From the NCBI RefSeq assembly GCF_021183625.1, contig NZ_CP089214.1, positions 1,426,001-1,490,000 on the forward strand: a stretch of 64,000 bases of DNA, read 5' to 3'. Both the position numbers and the translations under genes were made by a program. Positions 31,410-39,850 of the stretch are shown here, one piece after another (the stretch's first letter is position 1; every line of letters starts with the position of its first letter). The notes beneath the pieces are model-generated. The model was not told the DNA's origin. It ran no database searches and saw nothing but the letters and a program-made list of their open reading frames with translations. This DNA comes from Nocardia asteroides (GTDB lineage: Bacteria; Actinomycetota; Actinomycetes; Mycobacteriales; Mycobacteriaceae).

Positions 31410-32896
31410 ACCCGGTCGCCGAGATCACGGCCCTGTCGGTCACGGTCGGTGACCGGGTCCTGCTCGCAGAGGTCGACCTGCGGGTCGGCGCGGGCGAGAT
31501 CGTCGCGCTGGTCGGCGGCTCCGGCAGCGGCAAGACCACGACCGCGCTCGCCCTGTTCGGCGAGTTCCCACCCGGAGCCGAGCTGCGCGGTTCGGCGCGG
31601 GTCGCGGGCCGGGCCGCCTTCGTTCCACAGCATCCGGCGACCGCACTGGATCCGGTGCGCCGCATCGGCTCCGCGCTGCGCGAACTCGCCGGGCACCACG
31701 GCAGCAGCGACGCCGCGACCGCGCTGCGCCGCGCACACCTCCCCGGCGACCGTCCTTTCCTGCGCCGCTTCCCACACCAGCTCTCCGGCGGGCAGCAGCA
31801 GCGACTGCTCATCGCCCAGGCACTGCTCGGCAACCCGGTGCTGGTGGTGGCCGACGAACCGACCACCGGACAGGACCCGGTGACCAGAGCGGGCATCGTC
31901 GACGCACTGCGCGCACTACGCGACGCCGGAATCGCCGTCCTGGTCCTCTGCCACGATCTCGACGTCGTGCGGGCCCTTGCCGACCGGGTGATCGTGCTCG
32001 ATCAGGGCCGGGTGGTCGAAGAGGGGCCCGTGGCGGCGGTCTTCAGCGCACCGGCGGCGGCGTACACCCGCGCCCTGGTGGCGGCGCAGGACGCACCACC
32101 CCCGCGCTCGAAAGTCTCCGGACTCGGTGCGACAACCTCGATCCGGCCCGATCGAGCGCGGCGGGGTGCCGCCCCCGGCCCGTCCGCTCGGGCGCAAGGC
32201 TCCTTCGAAGGCGCCTGGCTCGAGATCACCGACCTCGCCGCCCGGCACCACCGCGACACCGTACTGTCCGGCATCATCCTCACCGTGGAGCCGGGCACCT
32301 GCCTCGGAGTAGTCGGCCGCTCCGGCAGCGGCAAGACCACCCTTGCCCGCTGCCTGGCCGGTCTGCACACACCCGCCACCGGCGAGATTCGCCTGAACGG
32401 CACCCCGCTCCCCCGCACCATCGATGCCCGCGGCCGCACCGGCATCGCCGACGTGCAGTACGTCTTCCAGGACGCGGCGGGCTCCTTCGACCAGCATCGC
32501 CCGATCCTGGAGCAGATCGCCAGAACCGCGATCCGCCTGCGCGGCCTGCGCGCGAACGAGGCCCGCGCGGCCGCCGCCGAGCTGCTCGAGCGCCTCGGGC
32601 TACCAGCAAGCACCACCGCCCGCCGACCCGCCCACCTCTCCGGTGGCGAACTGCAGCGCGCCGCCCTGGCCCGCGCTCTCCTTGCCCGGCCCCGGCTACT
32701 GATCGCCGACGAGATCACCACGGCCCTCGACACCGTCACCAGAGCCGCGATCCTGGACGTGCTGGCAGCGCTCGGCACCACCCGCGTGGTGATCGCCCAC
32801 GACCTCGCCGTGATCGCCCGCATCGCCGACACCGTCGCGGTCCTGCACGACGGCCGCCTGGTCGAACACGGCCCCGCGGCAGCGGTTCTCGCCTGA
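31406..32896 (+). CDS. Fused double ATPase of the ABC importer (DppD-DppF) (operon gene 10)
   Basis: A 496-residue protein joining two ABC ATPase domains that are usually separate. First half: Walker A GGSGSGKTT (Lys43), signature LSGGQQQR, Walker B LVVADEPT. Second half: Walker A GRSGSGKTT (Lys310), signature LSGGELQR, Walker B LLIADEIT, where Ile replaces the usual Pro. A linker of about 40 residues near position 240 joins them. The fusion implies a fixed heterodimeric ATPase for the two permeases. It is the last coupled gene; only 35 bases separate its stop from that of the convergent secreted protein. Confidence 0.92.
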   Translation: MNPVAEITALSVTVGDRVLLAEVDLRVGAGEIVALVGGSGSGKTTTALALFGEFPPGAELRGSARVAGRAAFVPQHPATALDPVRRIGSALRELAGHHGSSDAATALRRAHLPGDRPFLRRFPHQLSGGQQQRLLIAQALLGNPVLVVADEPTTGQDPVTRAGIVDALRALRDAGIAVLVLCHDLDVVRALADRVIVLDQGRVVEEGPVAAVFSAPAAAYTRALVAAQDAPPPRSKVSGLGATTSIRPDRARRGAAPGPSARAQGSFEGAWLEITDLAARHHRDTVLSGIILTVEPGTCLGVVGRSGSGKTTLARCLAGLHTPATGEIRLNGTPLPRTIDARGRTGIADVQYVFQDAAGSFDQHRPILEQIARTAIRLRGLRANEARAAAAELLERLGLPASTTARRPAHLSGGELQRAALARALLARPRLLIADEITTALDTVTRAAILDVLAALGTTRVVIAHDLAVIARIADTVAVLHDGRLVEHGPAAAVLA

Positions 32897-32931
32897 CCGG
32901 GGCCGGCCCGCACGGGACCGGCCCCGCCCCG

Positions 32932-33627
32932 CTACTTCGCGGGGTACGGCGCGTTGATCGTGCTGAAGTACTGGATCGCCGCACCGATGGCGGCGGGCGC
33001 CGTCACCAGGATCTGCCCCGCGACCGTGCCGAGCGCACCGATCGCGAGCACCCCGCCGATGCAGCCGATCGCGGCCGCGGGGACGAACGGCCCGAAGAGC
33101 CCGACGATGGTCGCCGAGGCGACCGTCGCCCCGGCGATCCCGCCGAGCACGCAGCCCGCCGCGGCGCCGGTGAGCCCGCCGACCAGGGTGCCGATGGTGG
33201 CGCCCATGCCGATGGTGCTGGTCATCCGCGACCACGCCGCCTGTTCCCGGTCGTACTCGCTCTTCCAGGGCGCCCTGTCCTCGTACGGCAGCGCGACCGG
33301 CCTGTACACCGCGCGCTCCGGCTCGAGCTGCGGCGTGAGCACCGCGGTCCGGCCGGAGATCTCGGCGGCGATCGGGAACTCGAAATCGTCCAGCCGGAAG
33401 GTGAGCGGCGCACCGGCCACCGTGGCGCCCTCCGGCGAGACGATCGTCAGGACGCCGTCCACCACCTCCAGTGCGCCCGAGCCGATCTCGATGATCGAGG
33501 CGGTCTCGGTGGCACGGGCCTCGAACGTGACGGCCCCGCCCTGCCCGGGCTCGGCGCCTGCTGTGCCGGGCAGGGCACCGAGCACGGCGAGCGCCAGCGC
33601 GGGAGCGGCAAAGGTCCTTCGCAACAT
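32932..33627 (-). CDS. Secreted glycine-zipper protein, Nocardia DUF8020-like family
   Basis: A 231-residue exported protein with a Sec signal peptide ending near TAGAEP (about residue 26). A beta-rich domain follows (FRLDDFEFPIAAEISGRTAVLTPQL split as FRLDDFEFPIA and ISGRTAVLTPQL), then a Gly/Ala-rich hydrophobic region from about residue 130 on with small-residue (glycine-zipper) spacing. I associate this architecture with a family abundant in Nocardia whose function is unknown. A Fur-type box (33672-33686) lies about 45 bases upstream, so it may be co-regulated with the adjacent importer operon and act in the cell envelope. The ATG has GAGGAT upstream. Confidence 0.7.
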   Translation of the reverse strand: MLRRTFAAPALALAVLGALPGTAGAEPGQGGAVTFEARATETASIIEIGSGALEVVDGVLTIVSPEGATVAGAPLTFRLDDFEFPIAAEISGRTAVLTPQLEPERAVYRPVALPYEDRAPWKSEYDREQAAWSRMTSTIGMGATIGTLVGGLTGAAAGCVLGGIAGATVASATIVGLFGPFVPAAAIGCIGGVLAIGALGTVAGQILVTAPAAIGAAIQYFSTINAPYPAK

Positions 33628-33671
33628 GATTCATCCTCATCGATCGAGCGGTACGAGCCCGCTCAGATTAT

Positions 33672-33686
33672 CGACAACGATTATCA
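33672..33686 (-). promoter_or_regulatory. Second Fur-superfamily (Zur-like) box
   Basis: On the reverse strand the site reads TGATAATCGTTGTCG. In the forward direction it matches the Zur-type consensus at 11 of 15 positions. Taken with flanking bases it also matches the classical Fur 19-mer at about 15 positions. It sits 45 bases before the start of the secreted protein gene at 33627. Weaker than the box at 21445. Confidence 0.45.
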
Positions 33687-33707
33687 TTAGGCAATCGGCC
33701 CCCGAGA

Positions 33708-34757
33708 TCACCCGTTCCGCTGCGCCGCCAGCAGATCGAGCGCGATATCGGTGATCAGATCCTCCTGGCCGCCGACCAGGCGGCGCTCACCGACGGCGAG
33801 CAGGATCTGGCGGGTGTCGAGGCCGTACTGCTTCGCGGCGGCCTCGGCGTGCCGCAGGAAGCTGGAGTAGACCCCGGCGTAGCCGAGCGTCAGGGTCTCC
33901 CGGTCGACCTGGACCGGGCGGTCCTGCAGCGGGCGCACGATGTCGTCGGCGGCGTCCTGCAGCGCGAACAGGTCGCAGCCGTGCTTCCAGCCGGAGTGGT
34001 CGGCGACCGCGACGAAGGGCTCGATCGGGCAGTTGCCCGCGCCCGCGCCGTGCCCGGCCAGCGAGGCGTCCACCCGGATGACGCCCTCCTCGACCGCGAC
34101 CACCGAGTTCGCCACCGAGAGCGAGAGGTTCTGGTGCGCGTGGATGCCGATCTGGGTGCCCGGATCCAGGATGTCGCGGTAGGCGCGCACCCGGTCGCGG
34201 ACCCCGTTCATGGTGAGCCGCCCGCCGGAGTCGGTGACGTAGACGCAGTGCGCGCCGTAGGACTCCATGAGCTTGGCCTGCTTCGCCAGCGCCTCCGGCT
34301 CGGCCAGGTGCGACATCATCAGGAAGCCGCTGACGTCCATGCCGAGCTCGCGGGCGGTGCCGATGTGCTGGGCGGAGACGTCGGCCTCGGTGCAGTGCGT
34401 CGCCACCCGCACCGAGGTGACGCCCATGGCGAAGGCGCGCTTCAGCTCGGCGACCGTGCCGACGCCGGGCAGCAGCAGGGTGGTCAGCTTCGCCCGGTGC
34501 ACCACCGCGGCGGCGGCCTCGATCCACTCCCAGTCGGTGTTGCTGCCGGGGCCGTAGGTGAGGCTGTGCCCGGCCAGGCCGTCGCCGTGGGTGACCTCGA
34601 TGGCGTCGACGCCCGCGGCGTCCAGCGCGGCGGCGACCCGGCCGACGTTCTCCGGGGTGATCCGGTGCCGCATGGCGTGCATGCCGTCGCGCAGCGTGAC
34701 GTCCTGGATGTAGAGCGCGGCGCCGTCGACGGCGCTGGGGCGGGTGGTCTCGGTCAT
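33708..34757 (-). CDS. dmpG: 4-hydroxy-2-oxovalerate aldolase
   Basis: A 349-residue DmpG/HsaF/BphI-type aldolase. The catalytic block is [13 protein letters not shown] near residues 19-31 (Asp19, Arg23), with the metal-binding His-x-His in GIHAHQN and [16 protein letters not shown] downstream. It cleaves 4-hydroxy-2-oxoacids into pyruvate and an aldehyde, which passes through a tunnel to the partner acetaldehyde dehydrogenase. I use the ATG at 34757, which overlaps the dehydrogenase stop (ATGA). It is the last gene of the hydratase, dehydrogenase, aldolase operon, the lower meta-cleavage pathway for aromatic or steroid rings. Confidence 0.94.
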   Translation of the reverse strand: MTETTRPSAVDGAALYIQDVTLRDGMHAMRHRITPENVGRVAAALDAAGVDAIEVTHGDGLAGHSLTYGPGSNTDWEWIEAAAAVVHRAKLTTLLLPGVGTVAELKRAFAMGVTSVRVATHCTEADVSAQHIGTARELGMDVSGFLMMSHLAEPEALAKQAKLMESYGAHCVYVTDSGGRLTMNGVRDRVRAYRDILDPGTQIGIHAHQNLSLSVANSVVAVEEGVIRVDASLAGHGAGAGNCPIEPFVAVADHSGWKHGCDLFALQDAADDIVRPLQDRPVQVDRETLTLGYAGVYSSFLRHAEAAAKQYGLDTRQILLAVGERRLVGGQEDLITDIALDLLAAQRNG

Positions 34758-35701
34758 CGGACTGCCTCCGAAAGCAGGGTGTCGGCGATCTGCTCCGCGA
34801 CCTGCAGGGCGGCGGAGGTCATGATGTCGAGGTTGCCGGCGTAGGCGGGCAGGTAGTGCGCGGCGCCCTCGACCTCGAGGAAGACCGCGACCTTCCACAG
34901 CCCGGGCCCCCGGTCGACGCCGCCGGTCAGCGTGGTGACCGGCTCGGCGTCGTCCAACCGGGTGAACTGCACCTCCTGCTTGAGCCGGTACCCGGGGACG
35001 TACTTCGCGACGGCGGCGACGGTGTTCCGCACCGACTCGCGGATCGCGTCCTGGTCGGGGTTCGTCACCAGGGTGAGCACGGTGTCACGCATGATCAGCG
35101 GCGGCTCGGCCGGGTTGAGCACGATGATCGCCTTGCCGTGCGCGGCGCCGCCGACCTTCACGATCGCCTCCGAGGTGGTCTCGGTGAACTCGTCGATATT
35201 GGCGCGGGTGCCGGGCCCGGCCGACTTCGAGGCGATGGAGGCGACGATCTCGGCGTAGTGCACCTCGGTCACCGCGGCGACGGCGGCAACGATCGGGATG
35301 GTGGCCTGCCCGCCGCAGGTCACCATGTTCACGATCGGGGCATCGATGTGCTCGTCCAGGTTCACCGTCGGCACCACGAACGGGCCGACCGCGGCCGGGG
35401 TCAGGTCGATGATGCGCTTGCCGTAGGGGCGCAGCGCCTCGACATTGGCCAGGTGCGCCTTGGCCGAGGTGGAGTCGAAGACGATCTGGATCTCGTCGAA
35501 GAGCGGGTGCTCGATCAACCCCTGCACGCCGCTGTCCACGGTGGCGACGCCGAGCCTGCGGGCGCGGGCGAGGCCGTCGGACTCGGGGTCGATGCCGACC
35601 AGCACGGCGATCTCGACGTGCTCGGCGACGCGGAGCAGTTTGATCATCAGGTCGGTGCCGATATTGCCCGACCCGATGACCGCGGCTTTGATCCGGCTCA
35701 T
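34754..35701 (-). CDS. dmpF: Acetaldehyde dehydrogenase (acylating)
   Basis: A 315-residue DmpF/HsaG/BphJ-type enzyme. It opens with a nucleotide-binding [11 protein letters not shown] loop and has the catalytic cysteine in [11 protein letters not shown] at residue 129. It converts acetaldehyde or propanal with CoA and NAD to acetyl- or propionyl-CoA. It normally works as a complex with the aldolase encoded next, with direct transfer of the volatile aldehyde. Start and stop overlap the neighbouring genes by four bases. Confidence 0.94.
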   Translation of the reverse strand: MSRIKAAVIGSGNIGTDLMIKLLRVAEHVEIAVLVGIDPESDGLARARRLGVATVDSGVQGLIEHPLFDEIQIVFDSTSAKAHLANVEALRPYGKRIIDLTPAAVGPFVVPTVNLDEHIDAPIVNMVTCGGQATIPIVAAVAAVTEVHYAEIVASIASKSAGPGTRANIDEFTETTSEAIVKVGGAAHGKAIIVLNPAEPPLIMRDTVLTLVTNPDQDAIRESVRNTVAAVAKYVPGYRLKQEVQFTRLDDAEPVTTLTGGVDRGPGLWKVAVFLEVEGAAHYLPAYAGNLDIMTSAALQVAEQIADTLLSEAVR

Positions 35702-36507
35702 GCTTTCCTGCTTTCGGGATTGGTGAAAGTGGCGGTGACGCTGCCGATTCCGGAGAGCTCGGCCCGGTAGGTCGCCCCCGGCGCGACCGGCGCCAGCGGG
35801 CCGAGCGCGCCGGAGAGCACGATCTCACCCGCGCGCAGCGGGGAGCCGAACTCGCGGGCGGTGTTCGCCAGCCAGGCCAGCGCCGCCCACGGACTGCCGA
35901 GGCAGTCGGTGCCGCGCCCCGCGGAGATCTGCTCGCCGCCGGAGGTCAGCACCATGGTGACCTGCTCCAGGTCGGGGGCGTCGGCGACCGGCAGCGACGC
36001 GCCGAGCACGTAGAGCCCGGAGGAGGCGTTGTCGGCGACGGTGTCGGCGAACGCGATATCCCAGTTCGCGACCCGGCTGTCCACGATCTCCAGCGCGGCG
36101 TGCACCGTCCGGACGTAGCCGGGGGCCTCGGCGGCGGTGATCGGGCCGGTGATGTCGGCGGCGAGGGTGAAGCCGATCTCGGCCTCGATGCGCGGCTGCA
36201 GCAGCCTGCCGAAGTCCACCTCGGCATCGCCGGAGCAGTCGAAGTCGTCGAGCAGCACCCCGAAGTCGGGCTGCTCCACGCCGAGCTGGCGCTGCACCGC
36301 GGGCGAGGTCAGCCCGATCTTGCGGCCGACGACGGTGCGGCCGCCCGCGAGCAGCGCCGCGAGGTTGCGCTGCTGGATGGCGTAGGCCGAGGCCAGGTCG
36401 TCCGAGGCGATCAGGTCGCGGATGGGGGCGCAGGGAATACCGGTCGCCGCGGCGGCGGCGAGCCGTGCGGCCGCCGCCTCGATCGTCTGGGGTTGCACCG
36501 TTGTCAT
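35698..36507 (-). CDS. 2-keto-4-pentenoate hydratase
   Basis: A 269-residue hydratase of the MhpD/HsaE/BphE family. Family markers include [17 protein letters not shown] and [11 protein letters not shown] with its metal-binding glutamates. It adds water to 2-hydroxypenta-2,4-dienoate-type compounds, giving the aldolase substrate. It is the first gene of the operon. The ATG at 36507 stands seven bases behind the -10 element TACCGT, so the operon mRNA is probably leaderless. Ring-cleavage genes are not in the window, so the upstream pathway (phenylpropionate, phenol, steroid) is open; the absence of a KstR-like motif argues against the classical cholesterol regulon. Confidence 0.92.
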   Translation of the reverse strand: MTTVQPQTIEAAAARLAAAAATGIPCAPIRDLIASDDLASAYAIQQRNLAALLAGGRTVVGRKIGLTSPAVQRQLGVEQPDFGVLLDDFDCSGDAEVDFGRLLQPRIEAEIGFTLAADITGPITAAEAPGYVRTVHAALEIVDSRVANWDIAFADTVADNASSGLYVLGASLPVADAPDLEQVTMVLTSGGEQISAGRGTDCLGSPWAALAWLANTAREFGSPLRAGEIVLSGALGPLAPVAPGATYRAELSGIGSVTATFTNPESRKA

Positions 36508-36514
36508 GGTTCGT

Positions 36515-36520
36515 ACGGTA
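36515..36520 (-). promoter_or_regulatory. -10 element TACCGT, leaderless promoter of hydratase operon
   Basis: Read leftward, TACCGT is followed by seven bases and the ATG at 36507. It lies 22 bases from the divergent -10 element of the IclR gene, so both promoters can be controlled together. Confidence 0.5.
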
Positions 36521-36541
36521 GGCCCGCCGCGCGGCCGTGAA

Positions 36542-36567
36542 TAGGATCTGTCCCATGAAACGGGACA
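36542..36567 (+). promoter_or_regulatory. IclR promoter with overlapping operator-like inverted repeat
   Basis: TAGGAT (36542-36547) is followed by seven bases and the ATG at 36555, a leaderless start. Around that ATG, TGTCCC (36549-36554) and GGGACA (36562-36567) form a perfect inverted repeat with a seven-base centre. A regulator bound here would cover the transcription start. It is the natural candidate for IclR autoregulation. Confidence 0.5.
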
Positions 36568-37307
36568 ACCTGTCGCTGCTGCAGCGCTCGGCGCTGGTGC
36601 TCGACGCCTTCCCCGGCGGCACCGCGCTCTCCCTCGCCGAGGTGGCGGCGCGCACCGGGCTGCCCCGCTCGACCACGCACCGGGTGCTGACCGGGCTGGT
36701 CGAGCTGGGCTGGCTGGCCCGCACCGGCGGCGGCTTCGAACTCGGGCTCGGGCTGTTCGAGCTGGGCGAGCGGGTCGGGCTCAAGTACCGGCTGCGCTCG
36801 GCGGCGCTGCCGTTCATGCAGGATCTCTACGCGGTGACCGGGCAGACGGTGCACCTGGCGATCCGGGACGGGCTGGACGCGGTGTATGTGGAGAAGATCC
36901 ACGGCCACGCCGCGCTGCCGCTGCCCTCGCAGATCGGCGGCAGGCTCCCGCTCACCTGCACCGCGGTCGGCAAGGCGCTGCTGGCTCCGGAGCGGCCGGA
37001 GGTGCGGGCCGCCGCGCTGGCCGCACCCGCGCGCAGCTACACCGGCAACTCGATCACCGACCCGGCGCGGCTGGCACGGGAGCTGGACGCGGTGCGGCGC
37101 ACCGGCGTCGCCGTCGAGCGCGAGGAGTCCACGCTCGGCTGCTGCTGCCTGGCCGCGCCGGTGCTGCAGGCCGGGCAGCCGGTGGCCGCGCTCTCGGTCT
37201 CGGTGCCGACCGGCGACTTCGCCCCCGAGCTGCTCGCCCCCGCGGTCCGCACCGCCGCGCTCGCGCTCGGCCGGGTGCTCTCCAAGGGGGCCGCGACCGA
37301 GCTCTGA
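36555..37307 (+). CDS. IclR-family transcriptional regulator
   Basis: A 250-residue IclR protein: a winged helix in about the first 65 residues (LSLAEVAARTGLPRSTTHRV) and a C-terminal GAF-like effector domain with VYVEKIHG and LTCTAVGKALLA blocks. It diverges from the hydratase operon with 47 bases between the start codons. IclR regulators of aromatic degradation usually act on an adjacent operon and respond to an aromatic or a pathway intermediate, so this one is the likely controller of the meta-cleavage genes. Confidence 0.92.
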   Translation: MKRDNLSLLQRSALVLDAFPGGTALSLAEVAARTGLPRSTTHRVLTGLVELGWLARTGGGFELGLGLFELGERVGLKYRLRSAALPFMQDLYAVTGQTVHLAIRDGLDAVYVEKIHGHAALPLPSQIGGRLPLTCTAVGKALLAPERPEVRAAALAAPARSYTGNSITDPARLARELDAVRRTGVAVEREESTLGCCCLAAPVLQAGQPVAALSVSVPTGDFAPELLAPAVRTAALALGRVLSKGAATEL

Positions 37308-37451
37308 GCTCCGCCCGCCGGAGCCGACCGCCGCGCTCGTCCGAAGGCTCGGCACTCCGGCGGCTGCCCGCCGGGCCGGGAGAGCCCGCATTTGCCCGCG
37401 GTCAGCCGGTCCGGCAGAGTAACCACCGGTGCGCCGGGAAGTCTGGTCGGC

Positions 37452-37475
37452 ACCCGGCCCGGCTGTGGGCCGGGT
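37452..37475 (+). terminator. Hairpin between IclR gene and nhaA
   Basis: ACCCGGCCC pairs perfectly with GGGCCGGGT around a six-base loop, followed by TCTTC. It lies 145 bases after the IclR stop and 22 bases before the nhaA start, so it could be a terminator for IclR or a leader hairpin in the nhaA transcript. The short distance to nhaA makes a 5'-leader role possible. Confidence 0.5.
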
Positions 37476-37496
37476 TCTTCGTCGAAGGGACCCGTC

Positions 37497-38759
37497 ATGC
37501 CGAGCCTGCTCCGCCCCGGTTCCTGGGCCGAGGCCCAGCGGCTGGCCGCGATCCTGCGCACCGAGACCGCGGGCGGGCTGCTGCTGATCGGGGCCGCGCT
37601 CGTCGGCCTGGTCTGGGCGAACAGCCCGTGGTGGCACGGGTACGAATCGCTGCGCGACCTCCAGGTCGGCCCGGCGGCGCTGCACCTCGACCTGAGCCTG
37701 CACGCCTGGGCCGCCGACGGCCTGCTCGCGATCTTCTTCTTCGTGGTCGGGCTCGAACTGAAGCGCGAGTTCGTCGCCGGTGACCTGCGCGATCCGCGCC
37801 GGGCGGCGCTGCCCATCCTCGCCGCGGTCGGCGGGATGATCGTGCCGGCGCTGATCTTCGTAGCGGTCACCGTCCGCACCGGCGGCGACGCGCTCGCGGG
37901 CTGGGCGGTGCCGACCGCCACCGACATCGCCTTCGCCCTCGCGGTGCTCGCCCTGCTCGGCGCCCACCTGCCCGCCGCGCTGCGCACCTTCCTGCTCACC
38001 CTCGCGGTGGTCGACGACCTGCTCGCCGTCACCGTGATCGCCGTCTTCTACACCGACGACCTGCGGCTCGGCTACCTCGCCGCCGCCGCGGTCCCGCTGG
38101 CGGTGTTCCTGGTCGCGGCCAGGCGGCGCCTGCCGGGATGGCTGCTGCCGGTACCCGCCGTGCTCACCTGGTGGCTGGTGCACCAGTCCGGCGTGCATGC
38201 CACGGTGGCCGGGGTGCTGCTCGGACTGGCGGTGCCGGTGCTCGCCGCGAACTCCGACGGCCCCGGCCCGGCCGAGCGGCTCGAGCACCGCGTCCGCCCG
38301 CTCTCGGCCGGCTTCGCCGTCCCGGTGTTCGCGTTCTTCGCCGCGGGCGTGCACCTGGGCGGCGCGAGCGCCTTCGGCGCGGCGCTGCGCGACCCGATCA
38401 CCGTCGGGGTGGTCGCCGGGCTGGTGCTCGGCAAGGTGGTCGGCATCGTGCTGACCAGCTACCTGCTCGCCACCTTCACCCGCTCCCGCCTCGACGACGA
38501 CCTCGCCTGGGTGGACGTGCTCGGCGTCGGGCTGCTGGCGGGCATCGGCTTCACCGTCTCCCTGCTCATCGCCGACCTCGCCTACGACGATCCGCTCGCC
38601 ACCGACCACGCCAGCATCGGGGTCTTCCTCGCCACCGGCACCGCCGCGATCCTGGCCGCCCTCGTGCTGACCGCCCGCAACCGCGCCTACCGCCGGATCG
38701 CCGAACGCGAGCGGCGCGACGACGACAACGACGGCATCCCGGACATCTACCAGCCCTGA
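37497..38759 (+). CDS. nhaA: Na+/H+ antiporter NhaA
   Basis: A 420-residue NhaA with about twelve helices. The ion-binding aspartate pair is Asp173-Asp174 in LAVVDDLLAV, and VPTATDIAFALAVLALLG precedes it as in other NhaA proteins. It exchanges sodium for protons across the membrane at alkaline pH. A GAAGGGA ribosome-binding site supports ATG 37497. The C-terminal tail ends with a run of aspartates, DDDNDGIPD, resembling a thrombospondin-type-3 or EF-like calcium loop. The gene is convergent with the DUF389 gene, with one base between stops. Confidence 0.93.
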   Translation: MPSLLRPGSWAEAQRLAAILRTETAGGLLLIGAALVGLVWANSPWWHGYESLRDLQVGPAALHLDLSLHAWAADGLLAIFFFVVGLELKREFVAGDLRDPRRAALPILAAVGGMIVPALIFVAVTVRTGGDALAGWAVPTATDIAFALAVLALLGAHLPAALRTFLLTLAVVDDLLAVTVIAVFYTDDLRLGYLAAAAVPLAVFLVAARRRLPGWLLPVPAVLTWWLVHQSGVHATVAGVLLGLAVPVLAANSDGPGPAERLEHRVRPLSAGFAVPVFAFFAAGVHLGGASAFGAALRDPITVGVVAGLVLGKVVGIVLTSYLLATFTRSRLDDDLAWVDVLGVGLLAGIGFTVSLLIADLAYDDPLATDHASIGVFLATGTAAILAALVLTARNRAYRRIAERERRDDDNDGIPDIYQP

Positions 38760-38760
38760 G

Positions 38761-39705
38761 TCAGCGTCCGGGCAGCAGCCGGGACAGCCGCCAGCGCCCA
38801 TCCCCCTCCTGCGGCCCCAGGTAGAGCACCGCGACCCCGGCCACCACGATCCCGGCCAGGTTGAGTGCCAGCTGCCCGATCGACATGAGCGCCGCGTGCC
38901 ACTCGCCGATCGTGCTCGCGACCACCGCGAACCCGGCCGCGGGCACCGTCGTCACCGAGATGAAGACGCCGACCAGCGCCGCCGACTTCGCGGTGCAGAG
39001 CGCCAGCATCCCGGCCGCGCCCGCGAGCACCGCGACCACCAGCGAGAACGGCCCGACCCGGTAGATGAAGTCGACGTTCTGCGACGCCTCGAATCCGGTC
39101 AGCGTGATCCAGCCGAACTGCTCCCAGCACAGCGTCGCCGCCAGCGTGATCGCCATCGCCAGCGGGAAACCGGCCAGCAGCGCCAGCGCCGAGCGCCGCA
39201 CCAGCGCCCGATCCCGGCGCACGACGCCGACCGCGAACGCGGCGAGCGGGCCGAACTCGGGGCCGACCACCATGGCGCCGACGATGGTGACCGACGAATC
39301 GGTGGCGACCCCGACCGCCGCCAGCAGGCAGGCGATGGTCAGGAAGGCGAGGAACGAGGCGCTCAGCGTCGACTCCTCGTGCGTGCGGGCCAGCAGCTCC
39401 TCCCACACCACCGCGTCGGTCGGCTCACCGGGCGCCGCCTCGCCCGCGCGATCGGCGGCGTCGGAGAGCACCGTCTCGATCGGCTCCAGCGTGATGGCGC
39501 CGGCCTCCGCCAGCCCGAGCCGCTCGAGTCCGGCGAGCACGGTGTTCGCCGCCTCGCGCGCCACGTCGGCCTGGATCAGATCGCCCTCCGGCGCCAGCGC
39601 GGCGCCGGGCAGCAGCGACAGGTGGGTGACGCCGGGATCGGCGCGCAGCGCCGCCAGCACGTCGGGGGTCGAGCCGGGCGGACTGATGATGCGCAGGTGC
39701 AGCAC
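38761..39705 (-). CDS. DUF389 membrane protein
   Basis: A 314-residue protein with a soluble N-terminal part of about 115 residues and about six helices. The stretch STLSASFLAFLTIACLLAAVG followed by VTIVGAMVVGPEFGPLAA is the signature of DUF389 membrane proteins, common in actinomycetes and of unknown function. I choose the GTG at 39705 because GGAGGGAG lies about eight bases upstream; a longer frame to 40107 runs over the divergent paralogue gene and is spurious. It is convergent with nhaA. Confidence 0.85.
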   Translation of the reverse strand: MLHLRIISPPGSTPDVLAALRADPGVTHLSLLPGAALAPEGDLIQADVAREAANTVLAGLERLGLAEAGAITLEPIETVLSDAADRAGEAAPGEPTDAVVWEELLARTHEESTLSASFLAFLTIACLLAAVGVATDSSVTIVGAMVVGPEFGPLAAFAVGVVRRDRALVRRSALALLAGFPLAMAITLAATLCWEQFGWITLTGFEASQNVDFIYRVGPFSLVVAVLAGAAGMLALCTAKSAALVGVFISVTTVPAAGFAVVASTIGEWHAALMSIGQLALNLAGIVVAGVAVLYLGPQEGDGRWRLSRLLPGR

Positions 39706-39850
39706 GACGGGGCTCCCTCCGGTTCCGCCCCACGTGGGCTCCGCAGAATCTACCGGTGTGCCGCCCCGGCCGCACCCGCCGTAACGTGCCGCGCGCCACA
39801 CGCGACATGTTTGCCGAGAGTGTGCTGAATCGGGCCGGGCGAGCGGAGGC

